From contig NZ_POSF01000015.1 in assembly GCF_004343605.1 (NCBI RefSeq), positions 193,535-257,534 of the forward strand: a stretch of DNA of 64,000 nucleotides, in the 5' to 3' direction. A program made the translations under genes and the position numbers. Origin of the DNA: Dehalobacter sp. 12DCB1. Its GTDB lineage: Bacteria; Bacillota; Desulfitobacteriia; Desulfitobacteriales; Syntrophobotulaceae. The notes beneath the pieces were generated by a model. That model searched no databases. It saw only the letters and a program-made list of their open reading frames with translations, and was not told the DNA's origin. Positions 8,097-16,970 of the stretch are shown one piece after another; position 1 is the stretch's first letter; each line of letters opens with the position of its first letter.

Positions 8097-9248
8097 AGAA
8101 GAACCGCCCTTGCGGGCGGCTGCAGCTTTACTCGTTATACCTGATTCGTCTATCATCTTCTCAATAAATATTCCGTATCCCCGGGTTGAATCATTGACAA
8201 ATACATGCGTAACGGCGCCAACAATTTTGCCATTTTGGATAATTGGGCTGCCGCTCATACCTTGAACGATCCCGCCGGTTTTTTCGAGCAATTCAGGGTC
8301 GGTGATCCTTATAATCATGTTTTTGTTGTCTGTCCGATACTGCATAATTTTTTCTATTTTAATGTCAAATTCTTCGATGGTATTGTCTTTTAAAACCGTA
8401 TAGATTTTTGCCGGCCCAACCTCAACCTCAGATTTCCAGGCTATAGGAACAATTGTACTGAAATACGGATTTCGGAGTTCACCTTCATAAATACCAAATA
8501 TCCCGCTGGCTGAATTCTTGGTAATTTTACCGGAAAAGTTTGACTGAACCATAAATGTGCCGATCTTTTCTCCGGGATCTCCTTTTTGACCTTTTTCAAT
8601 GGAGTAGATTGTGGATTCGACGATTTTGCCATCACTTAATTCAATTTGATCATTGGTATCAATATCCGTAATTACGTGTCCCAAAGCCCCAAATATTTTT
8701 GTATTGGGTTCACTAAACGTCAGAGTTCCCACTCCTGCAGCCTCATCCCGAATAAACAGCCCTATCCGATATCTTTGGGTTTCTGAGCAGAATACCGGTT
8801 GAATCTTTTTTTCCAGAACTTTTCCTTTGTGTTTGATCTCAAGCACAATTGTTTTGTTTTCTTTACACTTTTTATTGATTTCCTGCGCTACCTGAAAATC
8901 ATTTATTGCTGTAATACCATTAATTTTAAAAATGATGTCCCCGATTTCTATTCCAGAATCCTTTGCCGGATAAGACTGTTTGCCTTCCTTGTTCGTGATC
9001 GGAGCATATCCTACAACCAAGACTCCTTTGGTCTGCAAAGTCACGCCAATGGATTGTCCGCCTGGAACAACAGATGGCCGTACTTTAGTGACTTCTTTGC
9101 CTGCTGAAAAAAAATCCAGGTAATTGGTTACCGGGTAGAAACGACTAGTTTCTGTTTTCTGATAGAATCCTGCAATTTGTTGAATACTAAGGGCAAAAAC
9201 GAGGAGAATTCCTATTCGGAAAATTATCCGGGTTAGTTTTCTATTCAA
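8085..9248 (-). CDS. spoIVB: SpoIVB serine peptidase (SigK checkpoint)
   Basis: 387 residues. An N-terminal membrane anchor (about residues 8-27) is followed by a PDZ domain (about 95-155) and an S55 peptidase domain. The catalytic histidine is in ALGHVITD and the nucleophile serine in QGMSGSPII. SpoIVB is secreted from the forespore and triggers activation of pro-SigK processing in the mother cell; sigK is elsewhere in this window. The TTG at 9248 has only AAGGG about 11 bases upstream. An in-frame CTG at 9266 sits 8 bases after GAGGAGG and would add six residues, so the true start is open. The recN-spoIVB-spo0A order is canonical apart from the inserted opposite-strand gene. Confidence 0.95.
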   Translation of the reverse strand: MNRKLTRIIFRIGILLVFALSIQQIAGFYQKTETSRFYPVTNYLDFFSAGKEVTKVRPSVVPGGQSIGVTLQTKGVLVVGYAPITNKEGKQSYPAKDSGIEIGDIIFKINGITAINDFQVAQEINKKCKENKTIVLEIKHKGKVLEKKIQPVFCSETQRYRIGLFIRDEAAGVGTLTFSEPNTKIFGALGHVITDIDTNDQIELSDGKIVESTIYSIEKGQKGDPGEKIGTFMVQSNFSGKITKNSASGIFGIYEGELRNPYFSTIVPIAWKSEVEVGPAKIYTVLKDNTIEEFDIKIEKIMQYRTDNKNMIIRITDPELLEKTGGIVQGMSGSPIIQNGKIVGAVTHVFVNDSTRGYGIFIEKMIDESGITSKAAAARKGGSSLTK

Positions 9249-9302
9249 ACCGTTTTTTCCCTTCAGTTTTTCACCCTCCTCACGTATTTTTCTCCTGCAG
9301 CG

Positions 9303-9333
9303 AATACTACAATAAAATTTTTATTGTAATATT
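9303..9333. promoter_or_regulatory. 31-bp near-perfect dyad between divergent genes
   Basis: The left half AATACTACAATAAAA and right half TTTTATTGTAATATT are reverse complements at 14 of 15 positions around one central T. It lies 55 bases before the spoIVB start and has no U-tract or GC-rich stem, so it looks like a protein-binding operator rather than a terminator. Confidence 0.5.
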
Positions 9334-9406
9334 AGATTTCCCTTATAAAAAGGTTTCATCCTGTGAAATGTTTTCTAGGATTTCTTAAATTTATGGCGAA
9401 ATAAGA

Positions 9407-9436
9407 AAATGACAAAAGCTAGCACTCTTGTCATTT
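9407..9436. promoter_or_regulatory. Inverted repeat upstream of the flippase-like gene
   Basis: AAATGACAA and TTGTCATTT are perfect 9-base inverted repeats separated by 12 bases. A TATAAT at 9444-9449 follows, although no good -35 is visible at 17 bases. It may be an operator of the plus-strand gene at 9483. Confidence 0.4.
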
Positions 9437-9482
9437 GTTAGGTTATAATAGGCTTTATAATGGTTACAAAAGGAAACAAACA

Positions 9483-10502
9483 ATGAAAAAAATTTTTGTA
9501 AATTATTTTTTTACAGCCCTGCTCATTGCAGTGACCATAGGGATTTTGACTTCCAGTTCGAAATTCAGTATTATTCCCCATCTGATCGCCATAACTGATG
9601 GAGGACTGTTATTCCTGGCATTTGTCTGTATGGTCCTTTTTTGGTTTTTTGATGCGTTAATTATTAAAGTGATTATTGAGATCTCCAATCAAGGTATCCG
9701 TTTTTGGCAGTATATGAAAATAGCGCTGATCGGACAGTATTACGGTTCCATTACTCCTTTTTCTGGCGGGGGACAGCCTGTTGCGCAGGTCTATACGATG
9801 AAAAATGACTATAAAATTCCGCTGGGACTGGCTACATCAGTTACGATCAATAAATTTGCGGTTTATCATATTATTGTGACTGCATTCGCCTTGATTATGG
9901 CTATTTTTAAGTATGATTTTATCTTTGAGCAGGGTACGGTCAGCAAAACCTTCATTGCTATAGGTTTTATAATCAATATCATATCGACGCTGGCTATGCT
10001 TTTGCTCTGTTACAACAGTTCGATTGTGAAAAAGGTCTGTCTTCTGATCTTAAGACTGCTTCATAAAATTAAACTGGCCAGGAATATTGATGATCAAATC
10101 TTTTCCAGGCATATTGAGGAATACAGAAGTTCTCTACGTTTGTTCCTGAGAGACCGCAAAGCTCTGCTCCTAACTTGTCTCTATACGTTGATCCAAGTCA
10201 TCGTGTACTTTTGCGTAACCTATTTTGTCTATCTATCTTTTGGTTTAAGAGATGCTTCTCTGCTTGATATTCTTGCTGTGCAGTCTTTGCATTACATGGC
10301 GATTAATTATATTCCGACGCCTGGAAATGCAGGAGCATCCGAGGGAGGATTTTACCTGATATTCGGGCTAGTCTTTCCTTCCAGCGTTATGATCTATGCG
10401 ATCATGCTCTGGAGGTTCATCGTCTATTATTTAAATTTATTCGTGAGCGGAATGGTCGTACTGATCGATTACCTGTATAAACAAAGCTTAAAGAGGTTGT
10501 AA
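9483..10502 (+). CDS. Lysylphosphatidylglycerol synthase TM-like (UPF0104) membrane protein
   Basis: 339 residues from the ATG at 9483, which has AAAGGA 8 bases upstream; the open frame extends to a TTG at 9435 without a ribosome-binding site. There are seven to eight hydrophobic segments. The family landmarks GQYYGSITPFSGGGQPVAQV and YIPTPGNAGASEGGF are present; these glycine/proline-rich stretches mark the flippase-like domain of MprF and the YbhN family. There is no aminoacyl-transferase domain, so lysine transfer is not expected; lipid movement is the reasonable guess. It is inserted on the opposite strand between recN and spoIVB, genes usually adjacent in relatives. Confidence 0.85.
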   Translation: MKKIFVNYFFTALLIAVTIGILTSSSKFSIIPHLIAITDGGLLFLAFVCMVLFWFFDALIIKVIIEISNQGIRFWQYMKIALIGQYYGSITPFSGGGQPVAQVYTMKNDYKIPLGLATSVTINKFAVYHIIVTAFALIMAIFKYDFIFEQGTVSKTFIAIGFIINIISTLAMLLLCYNSSIVKKVCLLILRLLHKIKLARNIDDQIFSRHIEEYRSSLRLFLRDRKALLLTCLYTLIQVIVYFCVTYFVYLSFGLRDASLLDILAVQSLHYMAINYIPTPGNAGASEGGFYLIFGLVFPSSVMIYAIMLWRFIVYYLNLFVSGMVVLIDYLYKQSLKRL

Positions 10503-10518
10503 ATGAAGCTCATATTTA

Positions 10519-10566
10519 AAAAGTACCCTGTTGTCGCTTTTGCATGCGGAATAACAAGGTACTTTT
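10519..10566. terminator. Bidirectional terminator between the flippase-like gene and recN
   Basis: AAAAGTACCCTGTT and AACAAGGTACTTTT pair at 13 of 14 positions around a 20-base loop. The flanking A and T runs give a U-tract in both directions, 17 bases after one stop and 23 bases after the recN stop. Confidence 0.8.
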
Positions 10567-10588
10567 ATTATTACATTTTATTTTTATC

Positions 10589-12259
10589 TTATTTTTGGGC
10601 CTGCTGCCATAATTCCTCCGCAAGGCTTAGCGCGACGCTTTCGCCGCCAAGCATCCGGGCCATTTCCTGGACTCTTTCACTTTCATCGAGCCGATTAACC
10701 TTGGTCAGCGTCCTGTCTTCCACAACGATTTTATTAATACCAAAATGGCTGTCGGCGAATGCAGCGATCGGCGCCGAGTGTGTAATGCAGAGTACTTGTC
10801 TGTTACCCGCTATTTTTTCAAGCTTTTCAGCGACCTTCATGATCGTTCTGCCGCCTACCCCACTGTCCACTTCATCGAAAACAAACGTATCCACGGTTTC
10901 CACTTTCGATAATAAGCTTTTGAAAGCCAGCATGATCCTGGCCATTTCTCCTCCAGAAGCTACTTTGGCCAAAGGCTTGGGAGGTTCTCCGACATTCGCG
11001 GAAAAATAAAATTCGATCTGTTCCGCACCTTCGGGCGATGGTTCGGTAACGGGCGAGAATATGATTTCGATTCTGGCCTCGCTTAGCCCCAGATCGAGCA
11101 ATTCGTCTGCCAGACCCTTTTCAATTCGTTGAGCCTGGATCCCGCGATTCAGGCTGAGTTCCTCCGCCAGATTGTTATAGGCTGTCAGCATCTCTTTCTT
11201 TTCGCGCCGGATATTTTCCTTTTCATCCTGAAGATGGGCTATTTCTTCAAGCTCTTCTTCCATTTCAGCCCGTCTTTCCAGAACAGCTTCAATCGTATAC
11301 GCATATTTTCTGAGCTTCCCGAGATCAACCAGGCGGGCTTCAATTTCGTCAAGCCTTCCTGGTTCAAAATCCAGCCCGTCTTTATAGGACCGTAGCTTGG
11401 TCACATAATCTTCGAGACTGAAATAGATCTCTTCAATGTTCTTATGCAGCTGCTCAATCTCAGGATCAAGTGCTGAGAGTTCCCCTATTTTTTCTGTGGC
11501 GGATCCCATTAGATCAAAAGCAGACTCAGAGACTTCTTTGGTTCCAGCATAGAGTTCATCATAGGCTTCATTGACAAGGCTGACGATTTTCTCGGCATTC
11601 AGTAGAAACTTTCTCTCCTGTTCCAGAGATTCCTCTTCCCCGGAAACCGGTGCAATCCGATCAATTTCTTCAATCTGGTAACGCAATATTTCTTCTCTTT
11701 TCTCCCTGTCCCGCTCTGAGCGCAGGAGTTCTCTTTCTCTAGACAGGGTATTCCGGTAATTGACGGCTGCTTTCCTAACCTGATTCAGCAATTTTAAATG
11801 TTCCCCCCCACCGAAACTGTCTAAGAGTTCCCTTTGGGTTTCCGCCAGTAGCAAAGACTGGTGCTCCATCTGATCGTGAATGTCTACGAGTCCTTCACAG
11901 AATGTCCGATACAGTGATAACGGAACTGTTCTGCCCTGAACACGACAGACATTTCGGCCGGAGTCATTGATTTCTCGATACAGAAACAGCATGTCATCTT
12001 CAAGAGGATATCCTTCGTCCTGTAACATTTCAGTCAGCTTCAGCGGCAGATTAGAAAAAATCCCTTCTACACACGCTTTGTCCTTGCCATGCCGCAAAAG
12101 TTCATTACTGGCTCTTCCACCCAGAAGCAAACCCAGCGCATCGACCAGCATGGATTTCCCGGCTCCTGTCTCTCCTGTAAAAACAGACAAGCCTTTATCA
12201 AAAACCAAATGGACATCTTCCATCAGTGCAAAATCTTTGATGCGAAGTTCTACGAGCAT
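10589..12259 (-). CDS. recN: DNA repair protein RecN
   Basis: 556 residues from the ATG at 12259, which has GGAGG 6 bases upstream. It is an SMC-like ATPase for double-strand break repair. Walker A GETGAGKS is at residues 29-36; a long coiled coil fills about 150-360; the ABC signature KVASGGEMARIML and the Walker B/D-loop region FVFDEVDSGVGG are near 420-470, and the switch histidine is in CITHSAP. The family anchor MLVELRIKDFALMED fixes the start; seven extra residues at 12280 are unlikely. It follows argR by about 70 bases, the classic Firmicute arrangement. Confidence 0.96.
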   Translation of the reverse strand: MLVELRIKDFALMEDVHLVFDKGLSVFTGETGAGKSMLVDALGLLLGGRASNELLRHGKDKACVEGIFSNLPLKLTEMLQDEGYPLEDDMLFLYREINDSGRNVCRVQGRTVPLSLYRTFCEGLVDIHDQMEHQSLLLAETQRELLDSFGGGEHLKLLNQVRKAAVNYRNTLSRERELLRSERDREKREEILRYQIEEIDRIAPVSGEEESLEQERKFLLNAEKIVSLVNEAYDELYAGTKEVSESAFDLMGSATEKIGELSALDPEIEQLHKNIEEIYFSLEDYVTKLRSYKDGLDFEPGRLDEIEARLVDLGKLRKYAYTIEAVLERRAEMEEELEEIAHLQDEKENIRREKKEMLTAYNNLAEELSLNRGIQAQRIEKGLADELLDLGLSEARIEIIFSPVTEPSPEGAEQIEFYFSANVGEPPKPLAKVASGGEMARIMLAFKSLLSKVETVDTFVFDEVDSGVGGRTIMKVAEKLEKIAGNRQVLCITHSAPIAAFADSHFGINKIVVEDRTLTKVNRLDESERVQEMARMLGGESVALSLAEELWQQAQK

Positions 12260-12310
12260 AGGTCTCCTCCTCTTTGCCATACTCAGTCAATGGAAAATTT
12301 AAAGACACGG

Positions 12311-12345
12311 TTCAGTTCAGTTCAGTTCAGTTCAGCTCAGTTCGG
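12311..12345. repeat. Pentanucleotide tandem repeat at the end of argR
   Basis: Five perfect TTCAG units are followed by CTCAG and TTCGG on the plus strand (CTGAA/ACTGA on the coding strand). The argR stop codon (12332-12334) lies within the repeat. Because each unit contains TGA, all three frames stop at once, so a unit gain or loss would hardly change ArgR. Confidence 0.85.
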
Positions 12346-12781
12346 CTAGTCTCTCCAGAATAATTTCTGTTTGTTCTTTCGGTTTAATCAGAAGAAAGAT
12401 GGTATCATCCCCGGCCACCGTGCCAATGACTTCTTTCCATCCAATATTGTCAAGCAGCAACGCCATCGCCTGGGCATTCCCCGGTATGGTTCTGATTACA
12501 ATAATATTTTCGCTGCTGTCGAACGAGATCACAACTTCCTTGAACATTCGTTTCAATCTTTCCTGATACCCGGGAGGATGTGCTTCAGCCTGAATGGCAT
12601 AACGGTATTCATCGTCTGAACCGGATATCTTGACCAGACCCATCTCCTTGATATCCCGCGAAACGGTGGCCTGTGTGACATTAAAGCCCTCTTCGAACAG
12701 CCTCTGCGCTAGTTCTTCCTGCGTTTTAACCGATTCATTGGTAATCAGTTCCTGGATTTTTTTCTGACGACGGCTTTTCAT
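12332..12781 (-). CDS. argR: Arginine repressor ArgR
   Basis: 149 residues, full length. The N-terminal winged helix carries VTQATVSRDIKEMGLVK (about residues 34-50). The C-terminal hexamerisation/arginine-binding domain has the GTVAGDDTIFL motif with the paired aspartates that bind arginine. It represses arginine synthesis and activates catabolism with L-arginine as corepressor. The start ATG overlaps the stop of the methyltransferase gene (ATGA), and GAGG lies 9 bases upstream. It sits before recN, as in most Firmicutes. Confidence 0.95.
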   Translation of the reverse strand: MKSRRQKKIQELITNESVKTQEELAQRLFEEGFNVTQATVSRDIKEMGLVKISGSDDEYRYAIQAEAHPPGYQERLKRMFKEVVISFDSSENIIVIRTIPGNAQAMALLLDNIGWKEVIGTVAGDDTIFLLIKPKEQTEIILERLAELS

Positions 12782-13389
12782 AAATGATCGCCTCTATTCT
12801 TCTGAATTATTAACCAGTATGGAGATGTCTCACCTTGATTTAGATAAATTCCCTGGAGGACATGAAAATCCTTCTTAGAAAGTTCTGCAGCATAGGCATT
12901 CAGTGCATTTGCTTCTTCCAGACTGTGGCTGTGTCCCCGATATACAGTGCATACAATGACCCCTTTGGCAACTAGCAGCTTCAAGGTATCATTTACCGCC
13001 CGAAGTGTTGTCTCCGGCTCGGTAATCATTGCCTGATTGCTCCCGGGCAAATATCCAAGATTGAAAACGACAGCTCTGATTCCTTGCGGAACAAGGCGTC
13101 CAATCTCTGTGTGACTCTCCCGAAATAAGGCAACCCTGTCGAGCATCTTATGCGCTGTGAGCAGTTCCCGGGTTGATTGAATCGCTTCTTCCTGAATATC
13201 AAACGCAAACACCCGGCCTTCAGGACCCACGCATTCCGCCAGAAAAAGGGTGTCCTTGCCGCGTCCTGCCGTAGCATCAATCACCTGATCTCCGTGCTGG
13301 ATAAGCTGCTGCAGATACATTTTTAACATTGTCTGCGTATTTCCGATCCCCTTCGGATTAAAGACACCGTTCATGCCCTCATGATTCAT
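12778..13389 (-). CDS. SAM-dependent methyltransferase, YtqB/rRNA-methylase-like
   Basis: 203 residues from the ATG at 13389. It is a Rossmann methyltransferase with the SAM loop VIDATAGRGKDTLFLAE and a following acidic strand end (FAFDIQEEAI). NLGYLPG and the C-terminal YRGHSHSLEEANAL segment are typical of the YtqB family. Its substrate is uncertain; the rRNA methylase label in this family is inherited by similarity. The start overlaps the nadK stop; a shorter ATG at 13374 is possible, and the longer open frame to 13443 runs into nadK and is unlikely. It lies in the tlyA-nadK-ytqB-argR-recN cluster, so it is probably co-transcribed. Confidence 0.82.
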   Translation of the reverse strand: MNHEGMNGVFNPKGIGNTQTMLKMYLQQLIQHGDQVIDATAGRGKDTLFLAECVGPEGRVFAFDIQEEAIQSTRELLTAHKMLDRVALFRESHTEIGRLVPQGIRAVVFNLGYLPGSNQAMITEPETTLRAVNDTLKLLVAKGVIVCTVYRGHSHSLEEANALNAYAAELSKKDFHVLQGIYLNQGETSPYWLIIQKNRGDHL

Positions 13390-14197
13390 GCCAGCGGTCC
13401 CGGAGTTTCTCCCGGACAACCTTCGGGAAACTCCTTCCTCCAAGCCGGATAAATCTTGCTTTGATCGGAGCCGTTTCGATCCGGACCGTATCCCCGGAAT
13501 TCATGGTCGTCAGATACTTCCCGTCGACGGTCACCCGGCATTTATTGCCTCTGGTCAGACTGATATCTATTTTTTCTTTATTTGATACGACCATGGGCCG
13601 GGACGAAAGCGCATGGGCAGCCAGCGGCGTGACCAGCATGGCCTGAACATCTGGGCTCACAACAGGTCCGCCGGCTGAAAGTGAATAGGCGGTCGAACCT
13701 GTCGGGGTTGCAATAATCAAGCCGTCCGAAGGCGGACTCGCAATCGGTTCACCGGAAAGCTTGACCTGAAGTGTTATCAGCGTCTCTTCACTGTCCCGGA
13801 TAAAAACAACATCATTCAGAACCATATCCTGCTGTTTTTGACCGTCTTTGAAATATGAAGTAATCATCATGAGTCTCTCATCGACCGTATATTCATTACG
13901 CAGCACCTTTTTTAAGGCAGAATAGATTTCGCCGCGTTCAACCTCGCATAAAAAACCAAGCCGGCCGTAATTCACGCCAAGAACCGGGATGTTGAACCGG
14001 GCGGCTTCTCTGGCAGCTTTCAAGACTGTGCCGTCTCCGCCAAGGGAAAGTACAAAGTCAACATCTTCCGTAATCTCCTGGTCCCATTCCGGTACAGTTT
14101 CCCATCCCTGACTGTTGAACCAATTGATCAACTGAGGGGTGATGCTCTCTTTCGTAATTTTAGAATGGTTAATCCATATCCCTACCTTGTTTCCCAT
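13379..14197 (-). CDS. nadK: NAD kinase
   Basis: 272 residues. It phosphorylates NAD to NADP with ATP (or polyphosphate in some relatives). The diagnostic GGDGT is at residues 53-57. NDVVFIRD, PTGSTAYSLSAGGPVV and the beta-rich C-terminal domain with RPMVVSNKEK are complete. The ATG has GGAG 8 bases upstream, inside the end of tlyA (4-base gap), so the two are translated from one message. The 3' end overlaps the methyltransferase gene by 11 bases. Confidence 0.96.
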   Translation of the reverse strand: MGNKVGIWINHSKITKESITPQLINWFNSQGWETVPEWDQEITEDVDFVLSLGGDGTVLKAAREAARFNIPVLGVNYGRLGFLCEVERGEIYSALKKVLRNEYTVDERLMMITSYFKDGQKQQDMVLNDVVFIRDSEETLITLQVKLSGEPIASPPSDGLIIATPTGSTAYSLSAGGPVVSPDVQAMLVTPLAAHALSSRPMVVSNKEKIDISLTRGNKCRVTVDGKYLTTMNSGDTVRIETAPIKARFIRLGGRSFPKVVREKLRDRWHES

Positions 14198-14201
14198 CCG
14201 T

Positions 14202-15020
14202 TCACTCCGTTCCTGCCTGAGCCTTCATAACAAGCTCATTCAGACAAGGATTCCAGTCGAATACCGCTGCTTCTTGCTCATTTCCTCTGCTGAGCCAGGC
14301 TAAAAATTCTATATTTCCTTCGGGACCGCGGATTGGCGAAAAGTCCAGTCCCTTGACCCGAAATCCTTGCTTTTGAGCTTCCGTCAGGACGTTTTGTAGA
14401 ACCTCCCGATGGACTTGCGGGTCTCTGACAACACCGTTTTTGCCGACATTCTCGGATCCGGCCTCAAATTGCGGTTTAATTAGGACCAGTGCCTGTCCGC
14501 TTTCTTTCAGAATCGCTGTCATCGAGGGAAAAATCTTAGTCAGGGAAATAAATGAAACATCACACACGATCCAGTCTACTTTTTCCGGGAGACTGTCCGC
14601 AGTCAGGTAACGTGCATTGGTTCTTTCCAGGCAGACCACTCTTTCGTCACTGCGCAGCCTCCAGGCCAGCTGACCGTAGCCGACATCGACCGCATAGACC
14701 CTGGAAGCCCCATTCTGCAGTGCACAATCCGTAAATCCGCCGGTAGACGCCCCGATATCGGCAATGACCTTATCCTTCAGATCCAACTGAAATACGTCCA
14801 TCGCCTTGGCCAGTTTCAGACCTCCGCGCGAAACATAAGGATGGATCTCTCCCTTGACAATCAGATCCGTATCTTCTTCCAGCATGATGCCTGGTTTGTC
14901 AAGACGAAGATTGTCCTTATAGACTTTTCCGGCCATAATTAAAGCTTTAGCTTTTTCTCTACTTTCAACCAACCCTTTTTGGACCAGAAGAAGATCGAGT
15001 CTGGATTTATTTTTGGCCAC
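14202..15020 (-). CDS. tlyA: TlyA-family rRNA methyltransferase (16S/23S rRNA 2'-O-methylation)
   Basis: 272 residues. An S4 RNA-binding domain occupies about residues 6-66 (RLDLLLVQKGLVESREKAK), followed by an FtsJ-type domain with the SAM motif IADIGASTGGFTDC (86-99). Family knowledge assigns 2'-O-methylation of cytidines in 16S and/or 23S rRNA; the older hemolysin name is misleading. The GTG start at 15020 has AAGGATGG about 8-10 bases upstream. It lies between dxs and nadK as in B. subtilis (yqxC). Confidence 0.92.
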   Translation of the reverse strand: MAKNKSRLDLLLVQKGLVESREKAKALIMAGKVYKDNLRLDKPGIMLEEDTDLIVKGEIHPYVSRGGLKLAKAMDVFQLDLKDKVIADIGASTGGFTDCALQNGASRVYAVDVGYGQLAWRLRSDERVVCLERTNARYLTADSLPEKVDWIVCDVSFISLTKIFPSMTAILKESGQALVLIKPQFEAGSENVGKNGVVRDPQVHREVLQNVLTEAQKQGFRVKGLDFSPIRGPEGNIEFLAWLSRGNEQEAAVFDWNPCLNELVMKAQAGTE

Positions 15021-15038
15021 GATATGCCCATCCTTGTT

Positions 15039-15086
15039 CTATATCTATCTTTACTCTATATCTATATCTATCTCTATCTGTCTATT
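15039..15086. repeat. Degenerate TCTATA/TATCTA tandem repeat between dxs and tlyA
   Basis: About eight imperfect 6-base units of the type TATCTA fill the 70-base gap. The sequence has no stem and no promoter match. It looks like slippage-prone filler that sets the distance between dxs and tlyA. Confidence 0.7.
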
Positions 15087-15091
15087 TTAAA

Positions 15092-16969
15092 TCATAAACA
15101 TCTATTCTTTATCAGTTCTCTGGAAACACTGACAATATGCTCAACCGTAATGCCACAGGCTTGATGGAGAAGTGAAATTGCTCCGTGTTCAACATAATCA
15201 TCATACCCTATCCGTTCGACTGCTATGCCTTGAATTCCTTTTTCCTCAAGAACTTCCAATACCGCGCTGCCCATCCCTCCGGCGAGGATGTGGTCCTCAA
15301 CCGTAACCAGCTTCCCGGTTTTTTGAACCTCGGCGACCACCATCTCTCGATCAATCGGATTAATAAAACGCAAATTAATCACACCGGCTTGAATACCTTC
15401 AGACTCCAGCCGCTTAGCAGCCTCCATACAAAAATTGACAACCGGCCCAAAACCAATCAGGGTAATATCCTGGCCCTCTCGCAACAGTTCTGCTTTGCCT
15501 TTCGGCAATGTTTTGAATTCTTTGTCCATTTCCACGCCGACACCGGCCGACCTCGGATACCGGACAGCTACCGGGTTGTCCATGATGAGCGCTGTATGAA
15601 TCATATGTTTAAGTTCATTTTCATCTTTCGGCGCCATCAAGGTAAGGTTCGGAATCGTTCTGAAAAAAGAGATATCGAATATGCCATGATGCGTCTTCCC
15701 ATCCTCGCCGACGACGCCGGCCCTGTCGACCGCAAACACGACCTTGGCATTTTGCAGGCAGACATCATGCAGGACCTGGTCATACGCTCTCTGATAGAAC
15801 GTGGAATACATGGAAACAACCGGTTTCAGTCCCTCCAGCGCGAGTGCCGCAGCAAAAGTTACCGCGTGCGGTTCGGCAATTCCGACATCAAAAAATCTTT
15901 CGGGGTGATTTTGGCCGAAATGGTTCAGACCTGTCCCAGATCCCATGGCTGCCGTAACTGCAACGATCCTGTTATCCTCTTCAGCCAATTCACAAATGGT
16001 CCGTCCAAATACTTCCGTATAAGTCGGTGGCGCATCCTTTTTAACCATCTCACCCGTTTCTTTGGAAAATGGCCCTACCCCATGGAAAATATCCGGACTT
16101 TGCTTGGCCGGCTCATACCCATTGCCTTTACAGGTCTTAATGTGAACCAGAACCGGACCTTTTTTCTGTTTGGCCTGGTGGAGAACCTTTTCCAGTGACG
16201 CAATATCATGTCCATTAATTGGTCCGAGATAGGTCAGACCCAGTTCCTCGAACAACAGACCGGGTACCAAGAAATATTTAATACCGTCTTTAGCCCTTCC
16301 GGCTGCTTTGGCCATAGAGGAACCAATACACGGAATATTTTTGATGAACTTTTGGACATCCCTCTTTCTTCTGTCGTAAGATGGATCTGTCCTGATCTTG
16401 TTCAGATAGGAGGACATTGCGCCGACATTCTGAGAGATAAACATTTCGTTGTCATTTAAAACAATAATTAAATTGCTGTCGCTGTTACCGGCATGATTCA
16501 TCGCTTCATAGGCCATCCCGCCGCTCATTGCCCCATCACCGATCACAGCAACGACATGATAATTTTCCTTCTTAATGTCCCTGGCTTTGGCGAAACCCAG
16601 CGCAGCTGAAATGGAAGTGCTGGCATGTCCGGTATCAAAACAGTCGTATTCGCTTTCCTCTCTCTTCGGAAAGCCTGCCAGACCGTGAAATTGCCGGATC
16701 GTCTTAAAAGTTTCTTTCCTTCCGGTTAGAATCTTATGAACATAGGCCTGATGACCAACATCCCAGATAATCTTGTCGGTTGGAGTGTCAAATACTCTAT
16801 GCAGTGCCAGAGTCAGTTCCACAACACCAAGGTTTGATGCAAGATGACCGCCATTCACTGAAATAATATCTATCATTTCCTGACGGAGTTCTTCAGCCAG
16901 AACGGTCAGGTCACTTTCGCTTAAGTTTTTCAGGTCGGTTGGAGAATCAATTTTGTCCAGAAGCCGCAA
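15092..16969 (-). CDS. dxs: 1-Deoxy-D-xylulose-5-phosphate synthase
   Basis: 625 residues, full length. It condenses pyruvate and glyceraldehyde-3-phosphate, the first step of the MEP isoprenoid pathway, using thiamine diphosphate. Visible are the histidine motif GGHLASNLGVVEL (40-52), WDVGHQAY (69-76), the ThDP/Mg motif GDGAMSGG (144-151) with the metal-binding asparagine near 172-174, and the C-terminal transketolase-type domains with HDVCLQN and DRAGVVGEDG. The start is TTG at 16969 with GGAGG 8 bases upstream; no ATG alternative fits. It is near ispA, which uses the pathway product. Confidence 0.97.
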   Translation of the reverse strand: MRLLDKIDSPTDLKNLSESDLTVLAEELRQEMIDIISVNGGHLASNLGVVELTLALHRVFDTPTDKIIWDVGHQAYVHKILTGRKETFKTIRQFHGLAGFPKREESEYDCFDTGHASTSISAALGFAKARDIKKENYHVVAVIGDGAMSGGMAYEAMNHAGNSDSNLIIVLNDNEMFISQNVGAMSSYLNKIRTDPSYDRRKRDVQKFIKNIPCIGSSMAKAAGRAKDGIKYFLVPGLLFEELGLTYLGPINGHDIASLEKVLHQAKQKKGPVLVHIKTCKGNGYEPAKQSPDIFHGVGPFSKETGEMVKKDAPPTYTEVFGRTICELAEEDNRIVAVTAAMGSGTGLNHFGQNHPERFFDVGIAEPHAVTFAAALALEGLKPVVSMYSTFYQRAYDQVLHDVCLQNAKVVFAVDRAGVVGEDGKTHHGIFDISFFRTIPNLTLMAPKDENELKHMIHTALIMDNPVAVRYPRSAGVGVEMDKEFKTLPKGKAELLREGQDITLIGFGPVVNFCMEAAKRLESEGIQAGVINLRFINPIDREMVVAEVQKTGKLVTVEDHILAGGMGSAVLEVLEEKGIQGIAVERIGYDDYVEHGAISLLHQACGITVEHIVSVSRELIKNRCL

Positions 16970-16970
16970 A

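Noticed and set aside
12311-12345. Phase variation of ArgR by the pentanucleotide repeat
   Set aside because: Every repeat unit contains TGA, so all three frames end at once and the protein hardly changes.
15185-16198. 337-codon plus-strand open frame
   Set aside because: It lies wholly antisense to dxs, has no ribosome-binding site and has no recognisable domain; it is a shadow of the codon bias of dxs.
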